Source: Kineosporia sp. R_H_3
GTDB lineage: Bacteria; Actinomycetota; Actinomycetes; Actinomycetales; Kineosporiaceae
Assembly (NCBI RefSeq): GCF_002198675.1
Contig: NZ_MWLL01000015.1
Coordinates: 1-64,000, forward strand
Direction of reading: 5' to 3'
DNA length: 64,000 bases
Position 1 is the first letter of the stretch, and each line of letters starts with the position of its first letter. Under the pieces are notes generated by a model. It did not search any database. It was not told the origin of the DNA and saw only the letters and a list, made by a program, of their open reading frames with translations. Made by a program: the position numbers and the translations under genes. Of this stretch, positions 31,979-39,531 are shown piece after piece.

Positions 31979-32698
31979 TCAGGGGGTGGGCAGGCTGAGG
32001 GTGCAGACCTGGCCGCAGGTGGGGCAGACGATCCAGGGGTCGCGGTCACACCCGCAGGCGGTACGTACGTCGTCCCTGTCGTCGTGCTTGCTTTCGGTCG
32101 TTGCGTCGTCGTCTCGGTCGGTGATCACGCCGGTGCAGGTTGGGCAGGTGGTGAACGGGACGTCGAGGTTGGACCCGAACACGGCGGTGAGGGTGGTTGC
32201 CCGGCCCGTCGTCGTGAGCAGTTCGCGTCCGGTTCGCCAGGTCCAGCCGTGCCCGGCGGGGCAGGTGATGACCAGGCTGTCGGCGTCTCGCCAGGCCCAG
32301 CTGTCGCGGCAGCCGTCGGCGTAGATGGTGGGCGGGCGGCCGTCGACGCCGACGATGACGATGCGGCGGCCGTCGATGGTGGCGGACGGCAGCACCCAGA
32401 CGGCGGCGTCGAGCCGGCTCGCCGAGTGCCTGATCAGACTGGACGCCGCCAGACCGTGGTGGCCTTCTCGACACCAGGCGGTGGCCAGTTCGGGCCAAGC
32501 GGTCTCGGTCGGGTCGTTGCGGTTGCCGGGCTGGGTCCGCAGGCCATGACGGCGCGCCCAGGTATGCAGGTCTCGGGTGAGGCCTTCGTGGACGCCGCGG
32601 GTGCGCAGTGCGAGCCAGGCGACGGTGTGGATGACCGGGGACCCGCCGGGTGTCACGCGGACGGCGCCGTGTCGTGGTCGGTGGCTGTCGTCAGGCAT
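31979..32698 (-). CDS. Zinc-ribbon protein of the mobile element, intact copy
   Basis: ATG 32698 overlaps the DUF4192 stop; GTG 32707 is an alternative. The protein is about 239 residues. The N-terminal half is helical and Arg-rich, and the centre has YADGCRDSWAWRDADSLVITCPAGHGWTW. The end has CPTC, CGC, CPTCG and a further C, enough ligands for one or two zinc ribbons. The frameshifted paralogue lies on the other side of the DUF932 gene, so the two arose by duplication. An Asp/His-rich insertion (DRDDDATTESKHDDRDD) between the ligands is unique to this copy. Function unknown. Confidence 0.75.
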   Translation of the reverse strand: MPDDSHRPRHGAVRVTPGGSPVIHTVAWLALRTRGVHEGLTRDLHTWARRHGLRTQPGNRNDPTETAWPELATAWCREGHHGLAASSLIRHSASRLDAAVWVLPSATIDGRRIVIVGVDGRPPTIYADGCRDSWAWRDADSLVITCPAGHGWTWRTGRELLTTTGRATTLTAVFGSNLDVPFTTCPTCTGVITDRDDDATTESKHDDRDDVRTACGCDRDPWIVCPTCGQVCTLSLPTP

Positions 32699-33683
32699 CG
32701 GGGTCACCGCCCATCAGGTCGGCCAGGCCGGGGTGAAGCTCCGCGACGTCCCGGACGGCGACGGACAGCGCCTCACGGAGTTGGCCGGGGTGGACGTGGG
32801 CTTCGGTCAGACCGACGACGAGCTGGGCGAGGGCGTAGTCGGGGTTGTCGCGCAGGGCGTGTTCTGCGGCGAGCCGGGCCAGGACGGCGTTGCCGCGTTG
32901 GTAGGTGGTGGTCGCGAGGAGTGTTGCCGCGGGGGCGATCCACCCGGTGGGTGCGGTGCGGATCAGGTCGGTCCACAGCCACCAGGCTGCGTCGTCGTGC
33001 CAGCCGCTGGCGGCGTCGCGGACGACGACGTCTGCCAAGGCCTGGAGGAGCAGGGAGGCCTCGTCGGGGGTGAGGGGGAGTGGTCCGTCGGTGCGGGCGG
33101 TGTGGGCGTCGTCGATCGCCCGGTAGGCGTCACCGGTGGTCGGTCGCGGCCGTCGTGGTAGGTGGGCGGCGACGTCGTCCACGAGCTCGTCTGGTCCCGG
33201 CTGCAGGTGCGCGTTGAGGCTGTCCCGGGTCGGGGCGGGGGAGCCGCTCGCGGCGATCAACGCCACGTCGACCGGGGTGTCGGAGCTGATGGGTTGGCCG
33301 GGTGGGCAGCAGTCCTGGGTACAAGTCAGGGACCACCAGCGGCCGTCGTCCACGCGCTGCATCTCCAGCACGGGGAGCGGTGAGGTCGCTGCGAGGGTGA
33401 ACACGATGTCGACCTCGTCGGCGGGCATGTAGCCGATGAGCGCGACGGCGTGGGTGTCGGCGTCGGCGAGGGGACCGGCGAGTCGTCGCCACATCTCGGT
33501 CGGGTCGGTGTGGACGGCGGAGGCGTCGACGCGGGCGGTGATCGCGATCCGGCGCTCGTGCAGGCCGAGGACGACGATGCTGCCGGGGTCGGGGTGGAAG
33601 CCGAGCAGGTACGGCACAGCGGTCACCAGATCGCTGGGCTCGCGGAGGCGCACCGTCGTTGCGGTGCTGGCTGGAGTGGACAT
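32691..33683 (-). CDS. DUF4192 family protein
   Basis: ATG 33683 follows AGGAAGG; the long open frame upstream is not coding-like. The 330-residue protein starts with STATTVRLREPSDLVTAVPYLLGFHPDPGSIVVLGL, the signature of DUF4192. This actinobacterial family is found on chromosomes and mobile elements, with no proven function. It also has IAITARVDASA and the late ARLAAEHALRDNPDYALAQLVVGLTEA. It overlaps the zinc-ribbon gene, forming a two-gene transcript ended by the hairpin at 31911-31951. Confidence 0.87.
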   Translation of the reverse strand: MSTPASTATTVRLREPSDLVTAVPYLLGFHPDPGSIVVLGLHERRIAITARVDASAVHTDPTEMWRRLAGPLADADTHAVALIGYMPADEVDIVFTLAATSPLPVLEMQRVDDGRWWSLTCTQDCCPPGQPISSDTPVDVALIAASGSPAPTRDSLNAHLQPGPDELVDDVAAHLPRRPRPTTGDAYRAIDDAHTARTDGPLPLTPDEASLLLQALADVVVRDAASGWHDDAAWWLWTDLIRTAPTGWIAPAATLLATTTYQRGNAVLARLAAEHALRDNPDYALAQLVVGLTEAHVHPGQLREALSVAVRDVAELHPGLADLMGGDPDA

Positions 33684-34039
33684 CTCGGTTGGTTCCTTCC
33701 TGGTTGGGTGCCCGGAGGTGGGCATGCGGATGCGCCGCGTGGGACGACGTCCCACCCGGTCGCGGGTGATGGCAGGCAGCTGCGAATAGCTGAACCGACA
33801 GGGACTGCCGGGTAGGGGAGTGCCCTCGATGCGGGGCGTGAGTGCTCGCGCGGCGGCGAGTGGGGAGCCCGAGGTGGGCGGCGTAGCTGGGTGGCGATGG
33901 GTTGGCTGTTTGCGGAGAGGTCCGGGCCGACCAGCCGAGAGGCGGTGGGCGATGTCGGATCTGCGGCCGCGATGGCCAAGTCCCGGTGGTGCGGGTGGAT
34001 CTTGTGGGGGTTTCTGTTGTCCCTCGACCGTAGGCGATC
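33684..34039. other. Leader region upstream of the DUF4192 gene
   Basis: No gene is visible in these 356 bases. A hairpin GTGGGAC-GAC-GTCCCAC sits at 33739-33755. The 12-mer GGTGGGCATGCG at 33717-33728 also occurs at 31897-31908 upstream of the DUF932 gene, so it may be a shared control element. A promoter for the minus strand is expected here but not clearly read. Confidence 0.45.
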
Positions 34040-34079
34040 GACCCAACCAGGCAAGCTCCCGAGAGCGGCTGGTTGGGTC
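34040..34079 (-). terminator. Strong terminator at the replication-relaxation gene
   Basis: GACCCAACCAG and CTGGTTGGGTC form a perfect 11-base stem with an 18-base loop; the proximal arm overlaps the stop codon at 34078-34080. Overlap of stop and stem would also make termination sensitive to translation. Confidence 0.7.
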
Positions 34080-35139
34080 AGTTGGGTACGTCGTCGACCA
34101 ACTGGCCGTTGGCGTCGAACTGGCCCTCGTTCTCGAACTGGCCCTCGTCGTGGGGTGGGGGCTGGCGGAGCAGGAACAGGGGGTCCTGGTCGGCGATGGG
34201 CGGGCCCGGGTGATAGGGCCCGGGCCGCCCGGGGCTGCTGGGCAGGTCGATCAGGCAGCACCGAGTCGTGGCGCCGTCCAGCAGCCAGACCGGACCGGTC
34301 AGGGCGTCCGGGCTCGTCGCCGCGGCCGTGGGCGTCGTCGTGGCGACGATGACGCCTGGCCGCTGCGGGCGGTGGGCGAGGAGGTCGTGGAGGTGGGCCT
34401 CACGGGCCGACCCAGGGAGGTGGAACAGGACGGGGTAGTCGGGGCCGCCGGCGGCCTGGAGTCGGGCGTAGGGGTCGAGCTTGCCGATCAGGCGGGCCAG
34501 GGGTTCGGTTCCGGTGTCGTACTCCAGCCAGAATCCGACCTGCCGGTCGCCGTCGTGGCCGTGGGTGTCGTTGTCCTCGGCCCAGACGCCGTGTCCGTCG
34601 GGGTGAACTCGCTGTCCGACGGCTGCCGCCGTCCGTGCTGGTCCCCACCAGCGCGCCAGTTGGGTGCCTGGGTGGGTCCGGCTGTAGGCGAGGAGGTCGA
34701 TGAACACCTGGTTGGCGCCGTGGGTGTGGGTCAGGTGCGTACTGGCGGCGATCGCTTCGACCCGGTCCCGCCAGGCTCGTGGTGTGGGTGCGGAGCTGCC
34801 CTGGTGGACGGCGTGGTAGCGGGCCGCGAGCAGTCCGGCGACCCAGTACGTCTGGCGGTGCTGGCCGGTGCGGACGGGGGTGAACCGGTCCACCCAGCGC
34901 AGGTGTCGCAGCCGGTAGAGGCGGGCCCGGGCGGTGGACGGCGAGTCGAACAGGACGGCAGTGAGCTGGCCGGTGGTCAGGGTGCGGTGCTCGACGAGCA
35001 GAGCGGCGATTACGTGGTCGCGGGGCTGGAGCTGGTGGACGACGGCGAGCATTCTGGATGGCTGATTATGATCCCCCGTACGGGAGGGTGCCCTCTTAGG
35101 GGCTTGTCGGGGTCGGCCCGGCGGCGTCGGATCGGGCAT
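34078..35139 (-). CDS. Replication-relaxation family protein
   Basis: Up to 353 residues from 35139; the coding-like part begins by residue 30 (MLAVVHQLQPRDHVIAALLVEHRTLTTGQL), so ATG 35052 is possible. The N-terminal winged helix has LTTGQLTAVLFDSPSTARARLYRLRHLRWVDRF. It is followed by HTHGANQVFIDLLAYSR and a nuclease-like beta region, EDNDTHGHDGDRQVGFWLEYDTGTEPLARLIGKLDPYARL. This is the Replic_Relax (Pfam 13814) layout, found on actinobacterial plasmids and integrative elements and thought to act in mobilisation or replication initiation. The C-terminus has a small repeat (EGQFENEGQFDANGQL). It lies next to a repeat-rich noncoding tract, which could be its target. Confidence 0.83.
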   Translation of the reverse strand: MPDPTPPGRPRQAPKRAPSRTGDHNQPSRMLAVVHQLQPRDHVIAALLVEHRTLTTGQLTAVLFDSPSTARARLYRLRHLRWVDRFTPVRTGQHRQTYWVAGLLAARYHAVHQGSSAPTPRAWRDRVEAIAASTHLTHTHGANQVFIDLLAYSRTHPGTQLARWWGPARTAAAVGQRVHPDGHGVWAEDNDTHGHDGDRQVGFWLEYDTGTEPLARLIGKLDPYARLQAAGGPDYPVLFHLPGSAREAHLHDLLAHRPQRPGVIVATTTPTAAATSPDALTGPVWLLDGATTRCCLIDLPSSPGRPGPYHPGPPIADQDPLFLLRQPPPHDEGQFENEGQFDANGQLVDDVPN

Positions 35140-35168
35140 CGCGGGCCTCCTACCTGCACGAATGCGCC

Positions 35169-35198
35169 AACGGCCGAGCCGTGGACGGCTCGGCCGTT
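35169..35198. terminator. Perfect 12-base stem hairpin
   Basis: AACGGCCGAGCC-GTGGAC-GGCTCGGCCGTT forms a perfect stem with a 6-base loop 30 bases upstream of the replication-relaxation start. It could be a terminator for rightward or leftward readthrough, or part of an origin structure with the repeats that follow. Confidence 0.55.
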
Positions 35199-35207
35199 GC
35201 TGGGGGG

Positions 35208-35251
35208 TTGTCGGGGGTTTCTCGGGGACTTGTCGGGGGTTTGTCGGGCCC
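35208..35251. repeat. Four tandem 11-base repeats (TTGTCGGGGGT type)
   Basis: Units start at 35208, 35219, 35230 and 35241: TTGTCGGGGGT, TTCTCGGGGAC, TTGTCGGGGGT, TTGTCGGGCCC. The first and third are identical. The exact 11-base period puts each copy on the same face of the helix, as in iterons or protein-loading arrays. It lies between the hairpins at 35169 and 35310. Confidence 0.7.
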
Positions 35252-35309
35252 GTCTACGACGACGCGGATCATCTGGCCCGGCAGGCGGAAGGGTGACTGG
35301 CTGAGGGCG

Positions 35310-35358
35310 CACTGCGGCCCCCAACGGTGGGGGTTGAGGCCCCAGGGGGACCGCAGTG
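35310..35358. repeat. Inverted repeat with inner complementary G/C tracts
   Basis: CACTGCGG (35310-35317) and CCGCAGTG (35351-35358) are perfect complements. Between them CCCCCAAC and GTGGGGGTTG can pair further. This could extrude as a complex hairpin. Confidence 0.5.
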
Positions 35359-35421
35359 GCCCCGGCTGGCTTCGGCTCGAACCCTCAACGCTCTCGCCGA
35401 CGCACCGGGCGTCCAGGTCCT

Positions 35422-35460
35422 GGTTGATGCGGGGAGCTTGAGACTCAACCCGCATCAACC
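35422..35460. repeat. Long cruciform-forming inverted repeat
   Basis: GGTTGATGCGGG and CCCGCATCAACC are perfect 12-base complements; the loop contains TTGAG-A-CTCAA, which forms an inner stem. It ends 102 bases before the XRE gene. It may be an operator for that regulator, a nick-site hairpin or a terminator. The rest of 35140-35561 has no gene. Confidence 0.6.
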
Positions 35461-35561
35461 GGACACGTAGGAGGCTATGGTGTTGCGATACGCAGCGTCA
35501 AGATGCAAAACGCAGCAATCACTCACGCGGCGGTGTTGGTCGGACCTGCGCTCGTTCCACC

Positions 35562-35825
35562 ATGTCACTCGTGTCCCAGCCGCTGTCCGCGCTCCTTGCG
35601 CGCAACGTCGCGGCTGAACGCGTGCGCCGACGCTGGACCCAGGCCGAACTCGCCGGCCAGCTCGGCGTCTCCCGTGCCACGGTCGGCGGTTGGGAAGCCG
35701 GCTCTCGCCAGATCGGCGTCGACTGGCTGCTACCGCTGTGCGGCGCCCTCGACGTCCCGCTGGCGAAGTTGCTCGACGGCCTCGACGGCCCCGGCATGCA
35801 GCGACTCGGCATAGACCGTCGTTGA
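35562..35825 (+). CDS. Small XRE-family regulator
   Basis: This 87-residue protein has one helix-turn-helix: NVAAERVRRRWTQAELAGQLGVSRATVGGWEAGSRQIGVDWLLPLCGALDVPLAKLL. That is a standard Cro/C1-type fold and nearly the whole protein. It reads away from the repeat-rich tract and could control the neighbouring mobile-element genes. There is no clear ribosome site close to ATG 35562 (the surrounding bases are CACC), so it may be leaderless or start elsewhere. Confidence 0.8.
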   Translation: MSLVSQPLSALLARNVAAERVRRRWTQAELAGQLGVSRATVGGWEAGSRQIGVDWLLPLCGALDVPLAKLLDGLDGPGMQRLGIDRR

Positions 35826-35884
35826 CGTCCGTGGACGGCGGTTTGTTAGCCACGCCTTGGCATCGGGTCAGGGTCTCGGCAAAG

Positions 35885-36265
35885 TCAGGTTTCGAGGACC
35901 GATCGCGTAGCCGGCGGTGTCGTCTCGGGTCCGTGCGTTCCCGCCGGGAGGGTTCGGGTGTCGAGGCCACCGACCAACTGGGCGAGCTTGTCGAGGTCGG
36001 GGTGGGCGAGTTCGTAGCGGTTGGCGCGCCCTTGGGCGGTGGCGGTGACCAGGCCTGCCTCGCGCAGGGCGCGCAGGTGGTAGGAGACCAGAGACTGGCT
36101 CAGGCCGGTGACGCGTTCGAGGTCTCGGACCGAGCTGGTGGTTCCGGCCAGCCACAGGGTGATGAGGAGGCGTTCGGGGTTGCCCAAGGCCTGTAGCACC
36201 GGCGCCCAGGTGTGGGCCAGTCGCCGGCATTCGTCGACGACGGCGGAGTCGACCTCACTACTCAT
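35885..36265 (-). CDS. ArsR-family regulator, divergent from a cation transporter
   Basis: ATG 36265 follows AAGGA by a few bases; 126 residues. The winged helix is LQALGNPERLLITLWLAGTTSSVRDLERVTGLSQSLVSYHLRALREAGLVTATAQGRANRYEL. No obvious Cys-rich metal site lies in the recognition helix; a single Cys (VDECRRLAH) and His residues near the N-terminus could contribute. With 44 bases to the divergent transporter start, one operator would control both genes. The likely inducer is a metal, not identifiable by eye. Confidence 0.85.
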   Translation of the reverse strand: MSSEVDSAVVDECRRLAHTWAPVLQALGNPERLLITLWLAGTTSSVRDLERVTGLSQSLVSYHLRALREAGLVTATAQGRANRYELAHPDLDKLAQLVGGLDTRTLPAGTHGPETTPPATRSVLET

Positions 36266-36309
36266 CAAGAATCCTTGCTGATAGTTGGAAGTGTTGCTAC
36301 TTTACGGGG

Positions 36310-36951
36310 ATGGTCCTCGTCCCGGCTACCGCCGGGTCCCCTGATCGGCTCGCGCTGGCCGCGCGGGTCCGGGTGCTGTCCTGGGTGACGTTGGTGTGGT
36401 TGGCGATCGACGGCGTGGTGGGGATGAGCGCCGGGATCGCCGCGGACTCGGTCGCGTTGATCGGATGGGGCCTGGACTGCGCGATCGAGGCCGCCGCCGC
36501 GCTGGTGATCATCTGGCGGTTCAGTGGCGACCGGATCCACTCGGTCACCGCTGAGCGCCTGGCGCAGAAGGTGGTGGCCGTCTCCTTCATCCTCCTGGTG
36601 CCCTACATCGTGGTCGCCGCCATCGACCACCTGGCCACCGGGAACGCTGCGGGCGGCAGCTGGGTCGGGATCGGGCTGGCCGGCATCGACGCGGCGCTGA
36701 TGCCGATCCTCGGGCGAGCCAAGAAGCGCCTCGGCCGCCAGCTCGGCTCCCACGCCACCAGCGGCGCCGGCACCCAGAACATCCTTTGCGCCTACCTGTC
36801 GATCGCGGTCCTGATCGGCCTGGTCGCAAACGCCGCCCTGGGCTGGTGGCGGGCCGACCCCATCGTCGCCCTGGTCGTGGCCGCAGCCTGCCTGCAGGCA
36901 GGGTGGAACACCTGGCGCGGCAACACCTGCGACGACGAGATCAGCTGCTAG
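36310..36951 (+). CDS. Cation-efflux-like membrane transporter (short form)
   Basis: This 213-residue protein starts at ATG 36310. It has about six membrane segments. GMSAGIAADSVALIGWGLDCAIEAAAALVIIWRF resembles the second and third helices of cation diffusion facilitators, with a conserved Asp pair region. IGIGLAGIDAALMPILGRAKKRLGRQLGSHAT and LGWWRADPIVALVVAAACLQAGWNTWRG correspond to later helices. The cytoplasmic C-terminal metal-sensing domain of full CDF proteins is absent. A Cys-containing tail (NTCDDEISC) may bind metal. It is paired with the divergent ArsR gene, as is the related gene at 46.4 kb. Confidence 0.82.
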   Translation: MVLVPATAGSPDRLALAARVRVLSWVTLVWLAIDGVVGMSAGIAADSVALIGWGLDCAIEAAAALVIIWRFSGDRIHSVTAERLAQKVVAVSFILLVPYIVVAAIDHLATGNAAGGSWVGIGLAGIDAALMPILGRAKKRLGRQLGSHATSGAGTQNILCAYLSIAVLIGLVANAALGWWRADPIVALVVAAACLQAGWNTWRGNTCDDEISC

Positions 36952-37261
36952 CCGGACGAACACGGTGACAGCGTCGTTAGGGCCGCGTGTGTCCGTGGAC
37001 CCGCGATCGGTCAGCTCGTGCACCTCGGGCGGTCGCTGATGGAGGCTGCCTCGCTCATAGCGCCCTCGGTGGCCTTCGTAGTATCGGCGGCGGGTGATGT
37101 GTCTCTCCCGTGGGGCTCGGCAGCAGCGACGAGGCCGCGCGCTGACCCAGCAAGTTGACCCTGACCCGCCCGGGGTCTCGTGCCGAAGCGGGATGCGGAG
37201 TCGTGCAGAACCGCTTGGGTCGGCCACCCAGCGAGGATGGAGTTCTGGTCCTTCTGGGTGA
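36952..37261. other. Gap without a recognisable gene
   Basis: These 310 bases separate two transporter genes that converge. Short open frames exist but none resembles a protein. No strong hairpin was found. Confidence 0.4.
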
Positions 37262-37894
37262 TCATTCGATCCTTTCACCGGCCAGGGCTCTGGCGGCCAG
37301 TCGCTCTTCTTCACTGACCTCCCACACTTCCCATCCAGCGCGCAGCGCCAGAGCGATGATGACGCAGCCGAGGATGAGGTCGGGCCAGCCGGACCGCACC
37401 CAGATGGTGCAGATGCCCATGGCGATGATGGCGAGGTTGACCAGAACGTCGTTACGCGCTGACAGGAACGCGGCAGCGCTCAGCGAACCGCCGTGATGTC
37501 GAACGCGGGCCAAGAGCCAGGCGCTGGTGCCGTTCACCGCGATCGCTCCGAGCGATGCGACCACCAGCGGCACCACGTCGGGGATGCGGGGGGCTGTGAG
37601 TCGGTGGATCGCTTCCCATCCCGCCAGGACGGCGGGAGCAAGGATCACCAGTGTCATCACCTTCCCCAGGCGTGACCGGCGCGCAAGCGGCCACCCCAGT
37701 GCGATGAAGATCAGCAGGTTGATCGAGGTGTCCTCGAGGAAGTCGACACTGTCGGCGAGCAGAGACACCGATCCGGCCATCAACGCGACGCTGAACTCGA
37801 CGAAGAAGTACCCGAAGTTCAAGGCGGCCACGATCAGCACTGCGCGCCGCAGTCTGACGGCGTCAAGCTGCGCCATCCCGGCCGGTTGTTCCAT
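37262..37894 (-). CDS. Cation-efflux-like transporter (short CDF type)
   Basis: ATG 37894 is preferred; GTG 37900 is two codons upstream. About 210 residues with six helices. The motif NFGYFFVEFSVALMAGSVSLLADSVDFLEDTSINLL matches the CDF signature with ADSxDxxxD in helix 2. SAAAFLSARNDVLVNLAIIAMGICTIWVRSGWPDLILG corresponds to helix 5, with N/D ligands. This indicates proton-coupled export of Zn, Co, Cd or similar ions. The C-terminal domain is reduced to EVWEVSEEERLAARAL. TACATT near 37905 could be a -10, so the mRNA may be leaderless. Confidence 0.85.
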   Translation of the reverse strand: MEQPAGMAQLDAVRLRRAVLIVAALNFGYFFVEFSVALMAGSVSLLADSVDFLEDTSINLLIFIALGWPLARRSRLGKVMTLVILAPAVLAGWEAIHRLTAPRIPDVVPLVVASLGAIAVNGTSAWLLARVRHHGGSLSAAAFLSARNDVLVNLAIIAMGICTIWVRSGWPDLILGCVIIALALRAGWEVWEVSEEERLAARALAGERIE

Positions 37895-38006
37895 GACCAC
37901 GAATGTATCGGCGTCGATCTCGTCGATCAGCAGTCGACTGCCTGGCTGCCATGTGGGTCGCGGCGAGGAGATCGTCGTGCTGAGCCGTCGTCACCCAAGG
38001 CTTGTG

Positions 38007-38768
38007 TCAGGTGAGGTCGAGCAGTTCACCGACCTCGTGGACGGCCGCGGGGTCGGTGCTGAGCAGCAGCATGGTGTGGGTGTCCGGTCCGCACAGGACG
38101 GTGATGTCGTCCGACTGCAGGCTCCAGGCGGTCTCAGTGCCCGGGATCTCGCGGGACTGGTCGGTTTCGGGGAAGGGCCGGCTGCTGCGGTAGACGGCGA
38201 GTCTGGACCCTGAGTTGGCGCGGTAGGCGTACATCGTCACCTCCGCCTGGTCTTGACGGCCGGTTCCGGCCGCGACCAGCCGCAGACCGAGCGCTGTCAG
38301 GTCCGGGGCCGGCTCGGACGGCACCGCGGTCCCGGGGAGCCGATCGTCTCGGAAGCTGGCCAGCGCGGCATCGAGCGCTGCGGTGGTCGCGATCGCTGCA
38401 GTTGGACCTTGCTCGGAAGTCGGCCGCCACGGCTGCCACACCGAGGCCGCCATGGCGAGGGCCAGTCCGGTCGCCACCACCGTCAGAATCAGCCTTGGGC
38501 GAGGCCGCCGGGCTAGTGGCAGGTCCGCGGCCCGCTGACCTGCTGCGGGATCGGCGGCGGCCGCCGCGACGCTTGCTCGTAGGTGCTCCCGGAGCCCTGC
38601 CGGTGCGGCCTGGTGAGCACTTTCGGCCAGTTCCCGGCCGCGTCGGGCCAGGCTGACCTCGCGCCAGCAGGCCTCGCACGTCAGGAGGTGCTGGTCGTGG
38701 CGGGCGCGGGCCCGGGCCGGCATGTCGGTCAGGTAGGCAGCGGCCAGCGCCTCTGGGTCAGGGCCCAT
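38007..38768 (-). CDS. Anti-sigma factor with zinc-finger and one membrane helix
   Basis: ATG 38768 overlaps the sigma-factor stop. The protein has about 253 residues. The N-terminal segment ARHDQHLLTCEACWREVSLARRGRELA carries HxxxCxxC (zf-HC2), the ZAS-type sigma-binding domain. One membrane helix (LILTVVATGLALAMAASVW, near 95-113) follows. The outer domain (about 140 residues) has a late Cys (ITVLCGPDTH) that could sense redox or metal stress. It would hold the sigma factor at the membrane until a signal arrives. Confidence 0.87.
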   Translation of the reverse strand: MGPDPEALAAAYLTDMPARARARHDQHLLTCEACWREVSLARRGRELAESAHQAAPAGLREHLRASVAAAAADPAAGQRAADLPLARRPRPRLILTVVATGLALAMAASVWQPWRPTSEQGPTAAIATTAALDAALASFRDDRLPGTAVPSEPAPDLTALGLRLVAAGTGRQDQAEVTMYAYRANSGSRLAVYRSSRPFPETDQSREIPGTETAWSLQSDDITVLCGPDTHTMLLLSTDPAAVHEVGELLDLT

Positions 38769-39306
38769 CCGACACCTCCCGGGGCTGTCGCTGTTCGGCT
38801 CGCTCATCGGTCAGGATCAACGCCAGTGTCTTGCGGCCGCGGTGCACGCGGGCCAGGACCGTCCCGCGGGGTGCGGCAGTGATGGTGGCGACCTGGGCCG
38901 CGGTGAACCCGCAGATGTCCATCAGGGTGATCGCGATCCGCTGGACCTCGGGCAGAGTCCACAGGGCCGACTCGATCCGGTCGTTGCCCAGTCGCTCCAG
39001 CGCCGCGTCGGCGGTGTCGACGGCCGAGGGCAGGTCGGGGGCGGGGCGGTCGTCCAGCAGTGTGTTGTGGCGGGCGTGCCTTCGCAGCGCGTCGCGGCCC
39101 ACATTGAGGCAGATGGTGGCCAGCCAGGCCCCGACATCGTCGGGCCGCCGTCGGCCCCAGGCGGCGTACCCCCGTAGGTAGGTCTCCTGCACGATGTCCG
39201 GCGCGTCCTGAGGATGCGGGGCCAGCCTGCGGGCAAGGGCGTGGACCACGTCGGCATGCACCAACGCGGCCTGCAGGAAGTCCTCGCCCTGCCCCGAGCG
39301 GTTCAT
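38758..39306 (-). CDS. ECF-type RNA polymerase sigma factor
   Basis: This 182-residue protein starts at ATG 39306. Region 2 is seen in LARRLAPHPQDAPDIVQETYLRGYAAWGRRRPDDVGAWLATICLNVGRD. Region 4 is LWTLPEVQRIAITLMDICGFTAAQVATITAAPRGTVLARVHRGRKTLALIL. The layout and overlap with an anti-sigma gene are those of a stress-responsive ECF pair. Upstream bases 39307-39360 contain GACGTC twice, which may be part of an autoregulated promoter. Its targets probably include the divergent membrane-protein gene at 39532. Confidence 0.92.
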   Translation of the reverse strand: MNRSGQGEDFLQAALVHADVVHALARRLAPHPQDAPDIVQETYLRGYAAWGRRRPDDVGAWLATICLNVGRDALRRHARHNTLLDDRPAPDLPSAVDTADAALERLGNDRIESALWTLPEVQRIAITLMDICGFTAAQVATITAAPRGTVLARVHRGRKTLALILTDERAEQRQPREVSDGP

Positions 39307-39531
39307 CTGCGCGTTTCACCACCCCTCACTGACAGGGACGTCTCGGACGTCACCGTGATTGCAGCACGCCCCGATCAGACCTGATGCAACCCCGATGCAA
39401 TCAGCCCAGCACCGCCGGCGTCCCTACCAGCGACGACCCTCACCGAAGCCGCCGATGGCGAACCGCGACCTGCTCCATCCGAGTGAGCACGGGGGAGTGC
39501 GTCTGGCGACCACCGACCCGAAGGACTCGAC

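Noticed and set aside
37011-37265. Possible 84-codon gene on the minus strand
   Set aside because: The translation resembles no protein, lacks a ribosome site and has shadow-like composition.
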